DNA of 64,000 nucleotides from UBA6168 sp964508135 (GCA_964508135.1 CAZDSU010000019.1:30303-94302), one strand, 5' to 3'. Counted from the stretch's first letter, positions 34,927-43,682 are shown. Numbers and translations: made by a program. The notes: generated by a model not told the origin, from the letters alone.

Positions 34927-34968
34927 CTTGCAGTTAGCAGTTCGCCAGTTGGCAGTTTGCAGTCAGTG
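34927..34968. repeat. Single-arm 7-bp repeat between rsmH and ftsL
   Basis: GCAGTTA, GCAGTTC, GCCAGTTG, GCAGTTT, GCAGTCA follow each other on a roughly 7-bp period. No facing arm is seen. Confidence 0.6.
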
Positions 34969-35006
34969 TGGATGCAATCTCACATTTCTTGCAATGAACC
35001 AAATGG

Positions 35007-35903
35007 TTAGCTGCGTAATCCAATCCTCATTTTCGCACTCCTTGCCCTCGAATTTTCAGCCATTTCTTCTTCCGAAGGAGTGATTATACCTTTATTTATC
35101 TGTTCAAAAGGTCTTTCAATTTTACCGTAGAAGTCGCTTACCACTTCGCCTTCCACGTTGCCGGTTTTCAGCAGGTTCTTCACCATGCGGTCTTCGAGGC
35201 TGTGGTAGCTGATGACCACTAGCCTGCCACCGGGCTTGAGCACTTCGAGCGTGGCTTCGAGGAACTCCTGCAAAGCGCCCATCTCATCGTTCACTTCGAT
35301 GCGCAAGGCTTGGAAAACCTGCGCCAAGTAACGGTGACGATGCCCCCGAATTAGCGGTTCGATGATGCCGAGCAGGTCGCCAATGGTGCGGATGGGCCGG
35401 TGCTCCCGGCCCTGCACGATTTTTTGAGCCAGCGACTTTGCATTTCGCACTTCGCCATATTCGCCAAAAACCTGTTGCAAGGCATCTGCTGAATAAGTTT
35501 TCAAAACCGTTGCCGCCGTGGTTTCATCGGAGCGGTTCATCCGCATGTCCAAATCGGCCTCAAAACGGAACGAGAAGCCTCGTTCGGCTTCATCAAGTTG
35601 GTGGGAGCTGACTCCGAGGTCGGCCAAGATGCCATCCACCTGCTTCACGCCGTGCAGCCGCAAGAACTGGCGGATGTAGCGGAAGTTGTGGTGGTTGAAC
35701 GTGAACCGCTCGTCGTCAATCAAATTGCGGAGCGAATCGTCATCCTGGTCGAAGGCGAACAAGCGCCCTTTTTCACCCAACTCATTCAATATCAACCGAC
35801 TGTGGCCACCACCGCCGAAGGTCGCATCGAGGTAAACGCCGTCTTTTTTGATAGCCAGCGCTTCGATGCTTTCTTTGGCGAGAATGGGAATGTGGTAGGC
35901 CAT
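35007..35903 (-). CDS. rsmH: 16S rRNA m4C1402 methyltransferase RsmH
   Basis: S-adenosylmethionine-dependent methyltransferase (formerly MraW) of 298 residues that modifies C1402 of 16S rRNA. Motifs: MAYHIPILAKESIEALAIK, YLDATFGGGGHSRLIL (SAM loop), ADLGVSSHQLDEAERGFSFR, LDMRMNRSD and ISYHSLEDRMVKNLLK. It starts 9 bases after mraZ and is followed by ftsL, the canonical start of the dcw cluster. Confidence 0.97.
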   Translation of the reverse strand: MAYHIPILAKESIEALAIKKDGVYLDATFGGGGHSRLILNELGEKGRLFAFDQDDDSLRNLIDDERFTFNHHNFRYIRQFLRLHGVKQVDGILADLGVSSHQLDEAERGFSFRFEADLDMRMNRSDETTAATVLKTYSADALQQVFGEYGEVRNAKSLAQKIVQGREHRPIRTIGDLLGIIEPLIRGHRHRYLAQVFQALRIEVNDEMGALQEFLEATLEVLKPGGRLVVISYHSLEDRMVKNLLKTGNVEGEVVSDFYGKIERPFEQINKGIITPSEEEMAENSRARSAKMRIGLRS

Positions 35904-35912
35904 ACAGTCGAA

Positions 35913-36383
35913 TTATAAAGGCTTTGCAACCCCTTTGTCTGCCATTACAATTTGCGCAAGTTGTGCCATGTCGAGTTCCTCGTTGAGTTGTTTTTCGTAC
36001 TCAGCTACGGACCAGATTTCCACTTTGTCGTTGACGGCGGCCAGCATTAACTCTCCATCGCCTTCCATCATGCCTGCCCATTCGAGCAGTTGGTTGGGGA
36101 AGTTGAGGCGGTCGGCGCTGTCACGCTTTAGCGGGGTGGCACCCCGGTAAAATGCACGCTTGAAAAGGCGGGCATTGGTGTCAAATTCGTTGATTTGGTT
36201 AACTTGCGCAGATTTTTCGTCCCAAACTTTTTTGGGATAAAGGACAAGGCATCTTTCCATCCCCCGGTTAACCACAAAATTGTCCCGCTCGTCGGACGCC
36301 AGTTGCTCAAGCAAGCCGCTTGGCAGGCGAAGGCGACCTTTCGGGTCAATCTTGCAAGAATATTCTCCTAGAAGTTGGTTCAT
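35913..36383 (-). CDS. mraZ: Transcriptional regulator MraZ
   Basis: About 156 residues with two SpoVT/AbrB-like MraZ repeats: MNQLLGEYSCKIDPKGRLRLPSG in the first and FKRAFYRGATPLKRDSADRLNFPNQLLEWAG in the second. The start at ATG 36383 places the conserved LLGEYSCKIDPKGR near the N-terminus as in the family; an upstream ATG (36419) overlaps the promoter box. MraZ binds repeated TGGG-type boxes ahead of its own gene and usually represses the dcw operon. It is the first gene of the cluster. Confidence 0.96.
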   Translation of the reverse strand: MNQLLGEYSCKIDPKGRLRLPSGLLEQLASDERDNFVVNRGMERCLVLYPKKVWDEKSAQVNQINEFDTNARLFKRAFYRGATPLKRDSADRLNFPNQLLEWAGMMEGDGELMLAAVNDKVEIWSVAEYEKQLNEELDMAQLAQIVMADKGVAKPL

Positions 36384-36406
36384 TACCGTTGATTCAATTC
36401 CTTGGC

Positions 36407-36448
36407 CAAAAGTATTCACTTTCCTCCATTAATTTCCACTTTCTCCCA
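36407..36448 (-). promoter_or_regulatory. mraZ promoter with three MraZ-type boxes
   Basis: On the minus strand a TACTTTTG box (36407-36414) fits the Bacteroidota -7 consensus TAnnTTTG. Directly upstream, TGG triplets occur at an exact 10-bp period (36446-36448, 36436-36438, 36426-36428) in TGGGAGAAAG TGGAAATTAA TGGAGGAAAG context. MraZ is known to bind three or four TGGG-type repeats with this spacing. A partly similar stretch lies further up at about 36612-36635. Confidence 0.55.
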
Positions 36449-36790
36449 CCGAAAGTGAGAAAAAAGTTTTCCACATTGGTGTTTTTTAAGAAAATTTCCT
36501 ACACTTCATTGATTTGCTATAAACAGTTTCACCTATTTGGTTAAATATCTTGATAATAGCTAATTGAAACTTTGCATTTCTGGAGGTACTTGGGTCCAGA
36601 AGGAGCAGTTGATTTCCACTTTTTTACACCGAAGGCAAAAAATTGAGGCAAAAGCATGACGGAGCTTCACACTTTGGCATTGACTTTCAATGAATCTGAA
36701 ACAGAAAAGCACAGAACTGCCATACATCTGTCCAGGATGCCGTGATTTGTAAAAGTTGGTGAATATTGAATGTTGGAAGCAGAGGGGGAA
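36449..36790. other. Intergenic region upstream of mraZ
   Basis: Contains a degenerate copy of the MraZ-box region (about 36612-36635, TTTCCACTTTTTTACACCGA against TTTCCACTTTCTCCCACCGA). No gene seen. Confidence 0.45.
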
Positions 36791-37507
36791 TCAGTGGAAA
36801 AAGCTGTTCCACTTCATTTGGAACACCCCAAAAATAGCTTCCTTTACGATACCCTTCGACATTTTGGAGGTGCCTTCGATGCGATCGGTGAAGGTGATGG
36901 GGATTTCTTTGATTTTGAATCCCAGCAACCAAGCGGTGAACTTCATTTCGATTTGGAAAGCATAACCAATGAAGTTTATTTTTGACAAGTCCATGGTTTC
37001 CAGCACTTTACGACGATACCCGACGAAGCCAGCAGTTGGGTCTTTTATCCACATCCATGTGATGAGACGAACATATAGCGAAGCTCCGTAGGAAAGCACC
37101 TGCCTATCTGCTGGCCAGTTCACACACTTGCCGCCCTTGACGTACCGGGAGCCAACGACTACATCTGCGCCCTTTTCCAAGGTTTCGAGCATCCGAGGCA
37201 AGTCGTCTGGGTTGTGCGAAAAGTCGCAGTCCATCTCGAAAATATAGTCGTAGCTTTTTTCAAGGCCGTATTTGAAGCCTTCGATGTAGGCGGTGCCGAG
37301 GCCAAGCTTGCCACTTCGCTGGAGCAGGAAAATCCGGTTCGGGTACTCGGCACATTTCTCACGGACGACGGCGGAGGTGCCATCGGGAGAGCCATCGTCA
37401 ACCACGAGCACATCAAAGATGACGGGCAGGGATTGCACGGCATCGAGCATTTTTCCAACGTTTTCGAGTTCGTTGTAGGTGGGTATGATGACAAGGTTCT
37501 TCGACAA
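36791..37507 (-). CDS. Polyprenol-monophosphate mannose/glucose synthase (GT2)
   Basis: A 238-residue family 2 glycosyltransferase starting MSKNLVIIPTYNELENVGKML. The nucleotide-sugar DXD-type motif FEMDCDFSHNPDDLPRML, VVVGSRYVKGG and TDRIEGTSKMSKGI are typical of dolichol-phosphate-mannose-synthase-like enzymes without a C-terminal membrane domain. It would transfer mannose or a related sugar from a nucleotide donor to undecaprenyl/polyprenyl phosphate for glycan assembly. It stands alone upstream of mraZ, in the same direction. Confidence 0.88.
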   Translation of the reverse strand: MSKNLVIIPTYNELENVGKMLDAVQSLPVIFDVLVVDDGSPDGTSAVVREKCAEYPNRIFLLQRSGKLGLGTAYIEGFKYGLEKSYDYIFEMDCDFSHNPDDLPRMLETLEKGADVVVGSRYVKGGKCVNWPADRQVLSYGASLYVRLITWMWIKDPTAGFVGYRRKVLETMDLSKINFIGYAFQIEMKFTAWLLGFKIKEIPITFTDRIEGTSKMSKGIVKEAIFGVFQMKWNSFFH

Positions 37508-37667
37508 TACTGGTCAGATTTTTTCAAAACAAGAGAGGTGGCGCTCCAATTGATGCGTCACCTCTGTTGCTGAATCCGGGGCAAAATTATACATTTTTGG
37601 CATTGGTGTCCTATCATCCCGGACAAGAATCAAGTTCGAATGTTTTTTTTCAAAAACAATACCGCTC

Positions 37668-37869
37668 TTAATTCTACTTTGTTACTTTAAAAAAAAATCT
37701 ATCCAAGTGGGGCGATGCGCCGCCAAAACTTTATCAAAACTGCCATTTCCCCTCCTCGCCGCCTTCGGCGGCTCGTCGGGGGAGGGAGCCTTTGGGGGCG
37801 TTCCGCCCCCAAACCCCCTACTTTCCAAAGTGATATGTTCAATATTCTAAAGTAACAAAGTAGAATTAA
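37668..37869. mobile_element. MITE-like element with 22-bp terminal inverted repeats
   Basis: Perfect 22-bp inverted ends TTAATTCTACTTTGTTACTT-TA (37668-37689) and complement (37848-37869) bound a 202-bp stretch. Inside are a CGCCGCCTTCGGCGGC-type hairpin (about 37757-37774) and GGGGGCG-TT-CGCCCCC (about 37795-37810). It has no coding capacity. Its right end contains the stop codon of the neighbouring GWxTD gene. Confidence 0.7.
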
Positions 37870-39341
37870 AAACTCTCGAACAACTGACGGGCATGCCTTC
37901 CAGTGTTGGATTGCATTTGAGTTCCATCAATGTAGTCGTTGCCTTGAATTTCATTCGGGGCATTGCGATAAAGGTCTATTTCCCAACGGGGGTTGTAGGT
38001 TTCGCCTCTGGCAGTGGAATGCAAAAGCACGTGGCCGTTCGTTACCAATGACGGGTTATAGAACAGAAACTTGACGTTGTTCTGATTGGTCTTTGGAAAC
38101 TGGTTGTAGAACCAAATCTCGTAAGGTGGTGCGCTTGGTTCGTTTTCCTCAAAAACCGTGTTGTTGGGCGCTCCGTACTTCAAGAAAATATAGCCCCTAT
38201 CAGTCTCGAAGCCACGTCCAAAACCATTCGCAAAGCTTTGGTCAACCTGTCTGGCAACCCTCATGTATTCTTTGAAGGCAGCCTCGGGATTGTTGTGGTT
38301 TTCTTTAATCCAATAACTAAAAAGGTATAGGCGCATGGCGTTCTCGTTGCGTTGAGAGGTTATCATTTTGACGTGCTCGCCATCCGCTTTGTCCACGTGC
38401 ATCATAATGGCTTTTAATGCATAAACCAGTTCGTCAACTGACATTTTGCCAACGAACTCATCCTCCAGCGCAAATTTCCCGGTAGTCATTTCTTCGCTGG
38501 AAAGCTTGAAGTAGGGGTTGCTTCTCTGAAACGGCGTGACTTTTTTGGCAAGAAGCTGACGGTCTTTGTCCCTGATTTCAATGACGAGGTTGTAGTTCCC
38601 AGTGGGCAGCTCCTTGATGTCAACCTGCTGAACAGCGGCGGCAACAGGCTCGGGTTTTTTGCGCTTGTGGGAAACAGAAATCTTCTCCTCCCGGTCTTTC
38701 GTATCGGCGTTGTCTATGAACAACGTTTGCAAGTAGTCAGCGCCAATGGCCTTGTCAGTGTTGTAAACTTCACAGTAAAACAACATCAGCTCGTCATTTT
38801 TTTCATAATAATTGGTGGGCATGGGCTCGAAAATGAAATTGCCCTTGGCCATCGGGTTGGTGGAGGTGGCTCCTGGCGCTGCGTTTTTCACGGAAGCGAG
38901 CAGTTCGATGTCGGAGATGGAAAGTTTTTCGGTATCGTAGTTGATGGAAAATGACGACTCGTACTTGCGGGCATTGCCCGTTTTCACCATGTCCTCCACG
39001 GAAACTTCAAGTTGGTAGTCACCGTTGGGCAGGGCGTAACGCTTGACGTCCACAAAGTCAATGGGCGTTGGCGAGGCTGGCCCGCTCAAATGGTATTTGT
39101 CGAACTTGACCACGTTCTCGCCTTGTTTGAACAGAATAACCACGTCAACCCTAGCCTGATTGGTGCTGTCGGTGACAGGTGCCACCCCAGCCGAACGGCC
39201 AAGCACGTTCAGGTAGATTTCGATATACCCATCACCCTGGCTCTGAAAAGTGGCGTAGGAAATGCTGGCATCAATGCCATCTTGTGCCCTCGAAAAGGCG
39301 GGAAGTGCAACGCACAACAGGAAAGTTAAAATGTTTTTCAT
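37866..39341 (-). CDS. GWxTD-domain exported protein
   Basis: About 491 residues from MKNILTFLLCVALPAFSRAQ (signal peptide). Beta-rich N-terminal and central domains (SISYATFQSQGDGYIEIYLNVLG) are followed by a helical GWxTD-like region (VDELVYALKAIMMHVD, LYLFSYWIKENHNNPEAAFKEYMRVARQVDQSFANGFGRGFETDRGYIFLKYGAPN, then YEIWFYNQF). This C-terminal pattern defines GWxTD proteins, abundant in Bacteroidota but of unknown biochemical role. The longer frame from 39398 includes repeat DNA and was not used. Confidence 0.82.
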   Translation of the reverse strand: MKNILTFLLCVALPAFSRAQDGIDASISYATFQSQGDGYIEIYLNVLGRSAGVAPVTDSTNQARVDVVILFKQGENVVKFDKYHLSGPASPTPIDFVDVKRYALPNGDYQLEVSVEDMVKTGNARKYESSFSINYDTEKLSISDIELLASVKNAAPGATSTNPMAKGNFIFEPMPTNYYEKNDELMLFYCEVYNTDKAIGADYLQTLFIDNADTKDREEKISVSHKRKKPEPVAAAVQQVDIKELPTGNYNLVIEIRDKDRQLLAKKVTPFQRSNPYFKLSSEEMTTGKFALEDEFVGKMSVDELVYALKAIMMHVDKADGEHVKMITSQRNENAMRLYLFSYWIKENHNNPEAAFKEYMRVARQVDQSFANGFGRGFETDRGYIFLKYGAPNNTVFEENEPSAPPYEIWFYNQFPKTNQNNVKFLFYNPSLVTNGHVLLHSTARGETYNPRWEIDLYRNAPNEIQGNDYIDGTQMQSNTGRHARQLFESF

Positions 39342-39387
39342 GCCTAAAGTATTTAAAAAAATAAGGCTTTGGGACGCTCTCAACAGG

Positions 39388-39523
39388 ACTTTTGACAATA
39401 GACGTTAGACAATAGATATTAGACTTTGAGGCTGTTGGCATTGCAAATTTTTTAGGCAAAATATAAAATTTGGCCATATTTCCTATGTTCTGTCAAAAGT
39501 CTATGGTCTAAAGTCTATGGTCT
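39388..39523. repeat. Facing 7-bp repeat arms (TAGACTT type)
   Basis: GACAATAGACGTTAGACAAT units (about 39388-39428) face AAAAGTCTATGGTCTAAAGT units (about 39490-39523) across an AT-rich centre of about 60 bases. It lies between the divergent GWxTD and mscS genes, so it also covers their promoter region. Confidence 0.65.
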
Positions 39524-39611
39524 GTTTTTAATAACGATGTAAGTTATGCAGTTTTGCCGGACAGAAATACGGATAGCTTTGCAAAAGACAGGTTAAAACC
39601 AGATTTGTAAC

Positions 39612-40448
39612 ATGGATTTCAAAGAATTTCTCGAATGGCACATCAACATTGGCTCCTTCAAGTTGACTATGGCGCATTTTGCCATCACCCTGCTTGTTTT
39701 GGTGATAGCAAAGACATTGACTTGGCTGTTCCACCATGTGCTGCTGGAAAGGTATTTCAGGAAAAAAAAAGTGGACAAAGGGCGACAAATTGCCTTGCGG
39801 CAATTCCTGAGCTACATCATTTGGGTATTGGCCGTGTTCGCCATCCTCGAACTGTTTGGCATCAGTTCCATGATATGGGCAAGCTCGGCGGCACTGCTGG
39901 TAGGCATTGGGCTGGGCTTGCAGGACAGCTTCAAGGACTTGGTTTCCGGCATGATCATCTTGGTGGAGGGCACGGTGGAGGTCAGCGACATACTCGAAGT
40001 GGATGGCATCGTGGCGAGGGTGATTAGCATAGGGCTGCGAACCTCGAAGCTGGAAACCCGAGACCGGGTGAGCATCCTCATCCCCAACTCGAAACTCGTG
40101 GTGAACCAAGTGACCAACTGGACGCACGACGATTATCCCACTCGCTTCCATGTCAAAGTCGGGGTCGCCTACGGCTCTGACCTGCAACTGGTGACAAACC
40201 TGCTAAAAAAAGCGGCCGAGTCGAATGTTCAAGTGCTCACAGACCCGCCCGTGACCGTTCAGTTCAAAAACTTCGGAGACTCTGCACTTGAATTTGAACT
40301 GCTGTTTTACACCAAAGAATTTTTCAGGATTGAGGTCGTGAAAAGCGAAATCCGTTACGCCATTGACCAACTTTTCAAGGAAAACCAAGTGCATATTCCA
40401 TTCCCACAGCGGGACGTTTGGCTGCGCAAATTGGAGGAAGGAGCATGA
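39612..40448 (+). CDS. MscS-type mechanosensitive channel
   Basis: A 278-residue channel with three membrane helices. The pore helix TM3 reads WASSAALLVGIGLGLQDSFKDLVSGMIILVEG, the usual Gly/Ala-rich pattern, followed by the beta domain VSDILEVDGIVARVISIGLRTSKLETRDRVSILIPNSKLV and VTNWT. It releases solutes on hypo-osmotic shock. It is a single gene ending in a hairpin at 40523-40547. Confidence 0.92.
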   Translation: MDFKEFLEWHINIGSFKLTMAHFAITLLVLVIAKTLTWLFHHVLLERYFRKKKVDKGRQIALRQFLSYIIWVLAVFAILELFGISSMIWASSAALLVGIGLGLQDSFKDLVSGMIILVEGTVEVSDILEVDGIVARVISIGLRTSKLETRDRVSILIPNSKLVVNQVTNWTHDDYPTRFHVKVGVAYGSDLQLVTNLLKKAAESNVQVLTDPPVTVQFKNFGDSALEFELLFYTKEFFRIEVVKSEIRYAIDQLFKENQVHIPFPQRDVWLRKLEEGA

Positions 40449-40522
40449 GTTTGGGCATTTTGACAATTCATGTAAAAAAAAATACAAACAACAACACGCT
40501 GAAAATCAAAGATTTAGGCCTA

Positions 40523-40547
40523 CCCGTCAATAATATCTGTTGACGGG
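40523..40547 (+). terminator. Possible terminator after mscS
   Basis: CCCGTCAA and TTGACGGG pair across a 9-base loop 75 bases after the mscS stop. There is no strong T-run, so termination is uncertain. Confidence 0.4.
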
Positions 40548-40826
40548 CATTTCCATTCTGCGTCCTTACGCCTAATTTTGCCGAAGAAATTTTCCTTCTC
40601 CACAAGATTTTCCCTCCATTTAATTCAGTTTGGTCTCAGCGGCAAATTTGCCGTTATCCTCACTTTACACCTATCATATTTCTGGTCTTAACCTAAGTTA
40701 CGGTTCCACATTTTCAAGGTCTATTCTCACATTTTCAACGAAAAATTTTCACCGGATTTGACGCCGGCATGTTAGCTTGAACGACAGCCACTACTCCCCC
40801 ACCGGCTAGGTGTTCCAGATTTTTTC

Positions 40827-41459
40827 ATGCAATTTTTAACCAAAACTTCTTTGAACATGCACAAACACTACTTGAAAAATGTGGTGTTCTCACGATTGCA
40901 AGCTTCTTTCCATGCTTCAACACCCGTCAACATCGTTGACGAAACTGCACCGATTCATACCAATTACCCATCAAAAACATTAGTAAGTAGGTCGCCTGTA
41001 TTATTCGACACTTTACGGACCTGACTTCTGGCTCCCGTCTTCGAGCGGCGGGGTTTTGAACCCCGCATTTTGGTTGCGGAAATACGGGGTTCAAAACCCC
41101 GCCGCTCGAAGACCGGAACTAACCGAAAGTATCGAATAAATCAACCTGACTACTTAGTAGCTAGGGGCATCACAGCCTCTGTTACATGGACAGTACCAGC
41201 TGACGCCGACAACTGCGACCCCGTCAATGTTACCTCGACGCATATATCCAGTTCCAGTTTCCCAAACGGCAATGCCGCCGTTAATTTCAGCGCAGTTGGC
41301 AGCAGCGAGAATGGTGCTGCTCCATGTACTTTTAATATCATCATCGTGCCACCGGGCGAGTCTGCCGATTACACCTCGATTTGCAGCAACCACAAGCGGG
41401 CCGCTGCCCAATTCAAATCTCAGCGGACGACTAGCGACACGCTGCGAAGAAGCTCATAA
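40827..41459 (+). pseudogene. Remnant of an HYR-domain secreted protein split by a hairpin element
   Basis: The left part encodes NIVDETAPIHTNYPSKTLVS and the right part ITASVTWTVPADADNCDPVNV...FPNGNAAVNFSAVGSSENGAAPCTFNIIIV. Joined, they look like one HYR domain (DxTAPxxxxCP...V.W..P...DNC...FP.G...V.F.A...G....C.F.V.V). Both parts are in the same frame, separated by the inverted-repeat element at 40980-41160, which brings a stop codon. There is no signal peptide and no further domain, so this is debris of a larger gene. Confidence 0.65.
40980..41160. mobile_element. Nested inverted-repeat element inside the HYR remnant
   Basis: Outer imperfect arms of about 38 bp (40981-41018 and 41123-41160) enclose perfect 29-bp arms at 41037-41065 and 41085-41113 (GTCTTCGAGCGGCGGGGTTT...). 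It has no gene and looks like a small non-autonomous insertion. Confidence 0.7.
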
Positions 41460-41494
41460 TTTCAAAGTAAGTTTTTTGGTAAAATGGTTTCGGG

Positions 41495-41523
41495 GGGCAG
41501 CTTTGGCTGCCTCTCTTTTTTTG
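41495..41523 (+). terminator. Intrinsic terminator upstream of the sugar transporter
   Basis: GGGCAGC-TTTG-GCTGCCT stem followed by CTCTTTTTTTG. It closes off the remnant gene before the next promoter. Confidence 0.6.
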
Positions 41524-41537
41524 TTTTTGGAAAAAAC

Positions 41538-41545
41538 TACCTTTG
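41538..41545 (+). promoter_or_regulatory. Promoter -7 box of the sugar transporter
   Basis: TACCTTTG matches the Bacteroidota TAnnTTTG box and lies 25 bases before the ATG at 41570. A TTG-containing T-rich stretch lies about 15 bases upstream. Confidence 0.5.
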
Positions 41546-41569
41546 ACTTTTCTCAAAACGAAACTAACC

Positions 41570-42886
41570 ATGTCCAAAAAAAACAAGTACCTGCTCCCGT
41601 TTGCGCTCGTCACCAGCCTGTTCTTTCTCTGGGGCATTGCCAACTCCCTCAACGGGGTACTCATCTCCCATTTCCAGCTTGCACTCGACCTCAAACGCTG
41701 GCAAGCGGGTCTGGTGGACTCGGCATTCTACTTCGGCTACTTCGTTTTCGCCATCCCGGCCGGGCTTTTCATGAACAAGTTTGGTTTCAAAAAAGGCATC
41801 ATCCTTGGCCTGCTGCTCTACGGGCTTGGTGCTGCGCTTTTCTACCCCGCCGCCGAGGTTCGGGTGTACGGGTTTTTCCTGTTCGCCCTGTTCACCATCG
41901 CCAGCGGTCTGGCCTTTTTGGAAACGGCGGCCAATCCCTATGTCTCCATCCTTGGCGACCCAGCAGGCTCGGCGCAGCGCCTCAATTTTTCGCAATCGTT
42001 CAACGGCCTGAGCATCATCTTCGGGCCGCTGCTGGGCAGCCTGCTCATTTTCACCAACAACAAACACAATGCCGCCGACCTGGCCGCCATGCCCGTTGAC
42101 CAAGCTGAGGCCGTCCGCATCGCCGAGGCGCACACGGTGCAGATGCCCTATTTGATTTTGGCGGGCGTGGTGCTGTTCGTGGCCCTGCTGTTTTGGTTGA
42201 CCAAAATGCCCGAACCCGTGCAGCCCAGCACCTCCGGCAAGCGAGGCTGGGACGGCATTTTCAAAAACCGCCACCTCGTGCTGGCCATCGCAGCACAGTT
42301 CTGCTACGTGGGAGCGCAGGCCTGCCTCTGGGGCTATTTCATTGACTTCAAAATCTCGCTCTCACCCGACCATCACTTGTTTTTGGTCGAGGCGCTCAAG
42401 CCCTTTTTCGAGTGGATGGCAGGCAGCGCCGACGAGCTTACGCCGCAGCGTTGGGCAGGTTTTCACCTTACGTTCAGCTTCTTGCTGTTCATGATTGGGC
42501 GGTTCTTTGGCACTTGGCTGATGTCGTTCATACAGCCGCAGCGGTTGCTAACGACCTTCTCCGTGGTGACGCTGGGGCTGTTCTTGACCGCCATCATGGC
42601 CACGGGTCTGACGGCTGTGGTTGCGCTGCTTTCGGCCAGTTTTTTCATGTCCATAATGTTCCCGACCATCTTTGCCCTCGGCACCAAAAACCTGGGCGAA
42701 CAGGTGAAGCTCGGCTCGTCACTCATCATCATGGCCATTGTGGGTGGGGCGGTTCTGCCGCCACTTTTTGGTTTGTTGGCCGATAAAACGGGCAGCTACC
42801 AAACGGCGCTAGTGCTGCCAATGCTATGCTTTGTGATGATTGGATTTTATGGATGGAAGGGGTATAAAACACAAACAATCAGCTAG
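41570..42886 (+). CDS. fucP: FucP-type sugar:proton symporter
   Basis: A 438-residue major-facilitator transporter with twelve membrane helices. Features of the FucP (fucose/galactose/glucose) group are FFLWGIANSLNGVLISHFQLAL, FGYFVFAIPAGLFMNKFGFKKGI, FLETAANPYVSILG and RLNFSQSFNGLSIIFGPLLGS. The start is ATG 41570 (MSKKNKYLLPF). The downstream mutarotase and SDR genes fit uptake and breakdown of L-fucose or L-rhamnose. Exact sugar uncertain. Confidence 0.85.
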   Translation: MSKKNKYLLPFALVTSLFFLWGIANSLNGVLISHFQLALDLKRWQAGLVDSAFYFGYFVFAIPAGLFMNKFGFKKGIILGLLLYGLGAALFYPAAEVRVYGFFLFALFTIASGLAFLETAANPYVSILGDPAGSAQRLNFSQSFNGLSIIFGPLLGSLLIFTNNKHNAADLAAMPVDQAEAVRIAEAHTVQMPYLILAGVVLFVALLFWLTKMPEPVQPSTSGKRGWDGIFKNRHLVLAIAAQFCYVGAQACLWGYFIDFKISLSPDHHLFLVEALKPFFEWMAGSADELTPQRWAGFHLTFSFLLFMIGRFFGTWLMSFIQPQRLLTTFSVVTLGLFLTAIMATGLTAVVALLSASFFMSIMFPTIFALGTKNLGEQVKLGSSLIIMAIVGGAVLPPLFGLLADKTGSYQTALVLPMLCFVMIGFYGWKGYKTQTIS

Positions 42887-42888
42887 TT

Positions 42889-43608
42889 ATGAGATTCAAT
42901 TTATTGTCTATTGCTATTTTTTGCTCCGCAATGGGCATGTCGCTCCTCTGTGCCTGTGGCGGTGATTTTGGCAAAACCCCACAGCACAGCACTCCCGCCC
43001 TCGATTCGCTCTTAGCCGATTCTGCGCTGATTGGCGAGGAAGCCATTGCGCCAGCAAAAGAGGAAGCGACCGCTCCCGGCAGCACCAAGCCTGCCAAAAT
43101 AAAAATGGCCAACGACCTTGACTATTCCGCCGATTTTCTCAAAAAACTGACCTACGCCAACCTCGCCCAAAACATTGAACTGGCTGACAGCTTCATCATT
43201 TTGGAGCAAACGGACACCTTCATTTTTCCCCAGATTTTACCAAAGGCTAAATGGACAAATTTCATGGCAAGCAAGGGCGGGTACCTGTATTCACTGGATG
43301 TTTCGAGGGCCAACTACACCACGCTCGACTTCAATTTCGAGCTGCGCAAGGGTCGCCAGACCGTTGACCAAATCAGGGGCAAGGCTGACCTGAACCCCGG
43401 TTTCGTCCTAGCTAGCGAACCCGACGAGGACGAAAGCACTGGCAGCACCTACGCTGCCAACGATTACTATTTTGAAAGCCCCGAATGCACTTTCAGCATC
43501 CGTGTCGGCGACGATGAGGGCATAAAAAAGGTGAAGCTCATCAAGCTTTGCAAATCTGAGAAGTATAACATTGCACTCGAAAACAGCCCAATTTTATTGG
43601 AAAAATAG
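42889..43608 (+). CDS. Hypothetical lipoprotein
   Basis: A 239-residue protein with a lipoprotein-type signal (MRFNLLSIAIFCSAMGMSLLCAC, lipobox LCAC). A Pro/Ala/Thr-rich linker (about 27-68) precedes a globular domain without recognised family (DYSADFLKKLTYANLAQNIELADSFIILEQTD). It begins two bases after the fucP stop, so the two are surely cotranscribed; it may assist sugar uptake at the envelope, which is a guess from position only. Confidence 0.7.
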   Translation: MRFNLLSIAIFCSAMGMSLLCACGGDFGKTPQHSTPALDSLLADSALIGEEAIAPAKEEATAPGSTKPAKIKMANDLDYSADFLKKLTYANLAQNIELADSFIILEQTDTFIFPQILPKAKWTNFMASKGGYLYSLDVSRANYTTLDFNFELRKGRQTVDQIRGKADLNPGFVLASEPDEDESTGSTYAANDYYFESPECTFSIRVGDDEGIKKVKLIKLCKSEKYNIALENSPILLEK

Positions 43609-43682
43609 TCAACAGACATTAGACTTTAGACGGTGTCTGCGTTGTTGCGCTGGTCCTCGTCTAATGTCTAAAGTCTAACATC
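43609..43682. repeat. Facing 7-bp repeat arms (TAGACTT type)
   Basis: AGTCAACAGACATTAGACTT and following units face GTCTAATGTCTAAAGTCTAA units (about 43659-43682). It starts at the lipoprotein stop codon and resembles the element at 39388-39523. Confidence 0.75.
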
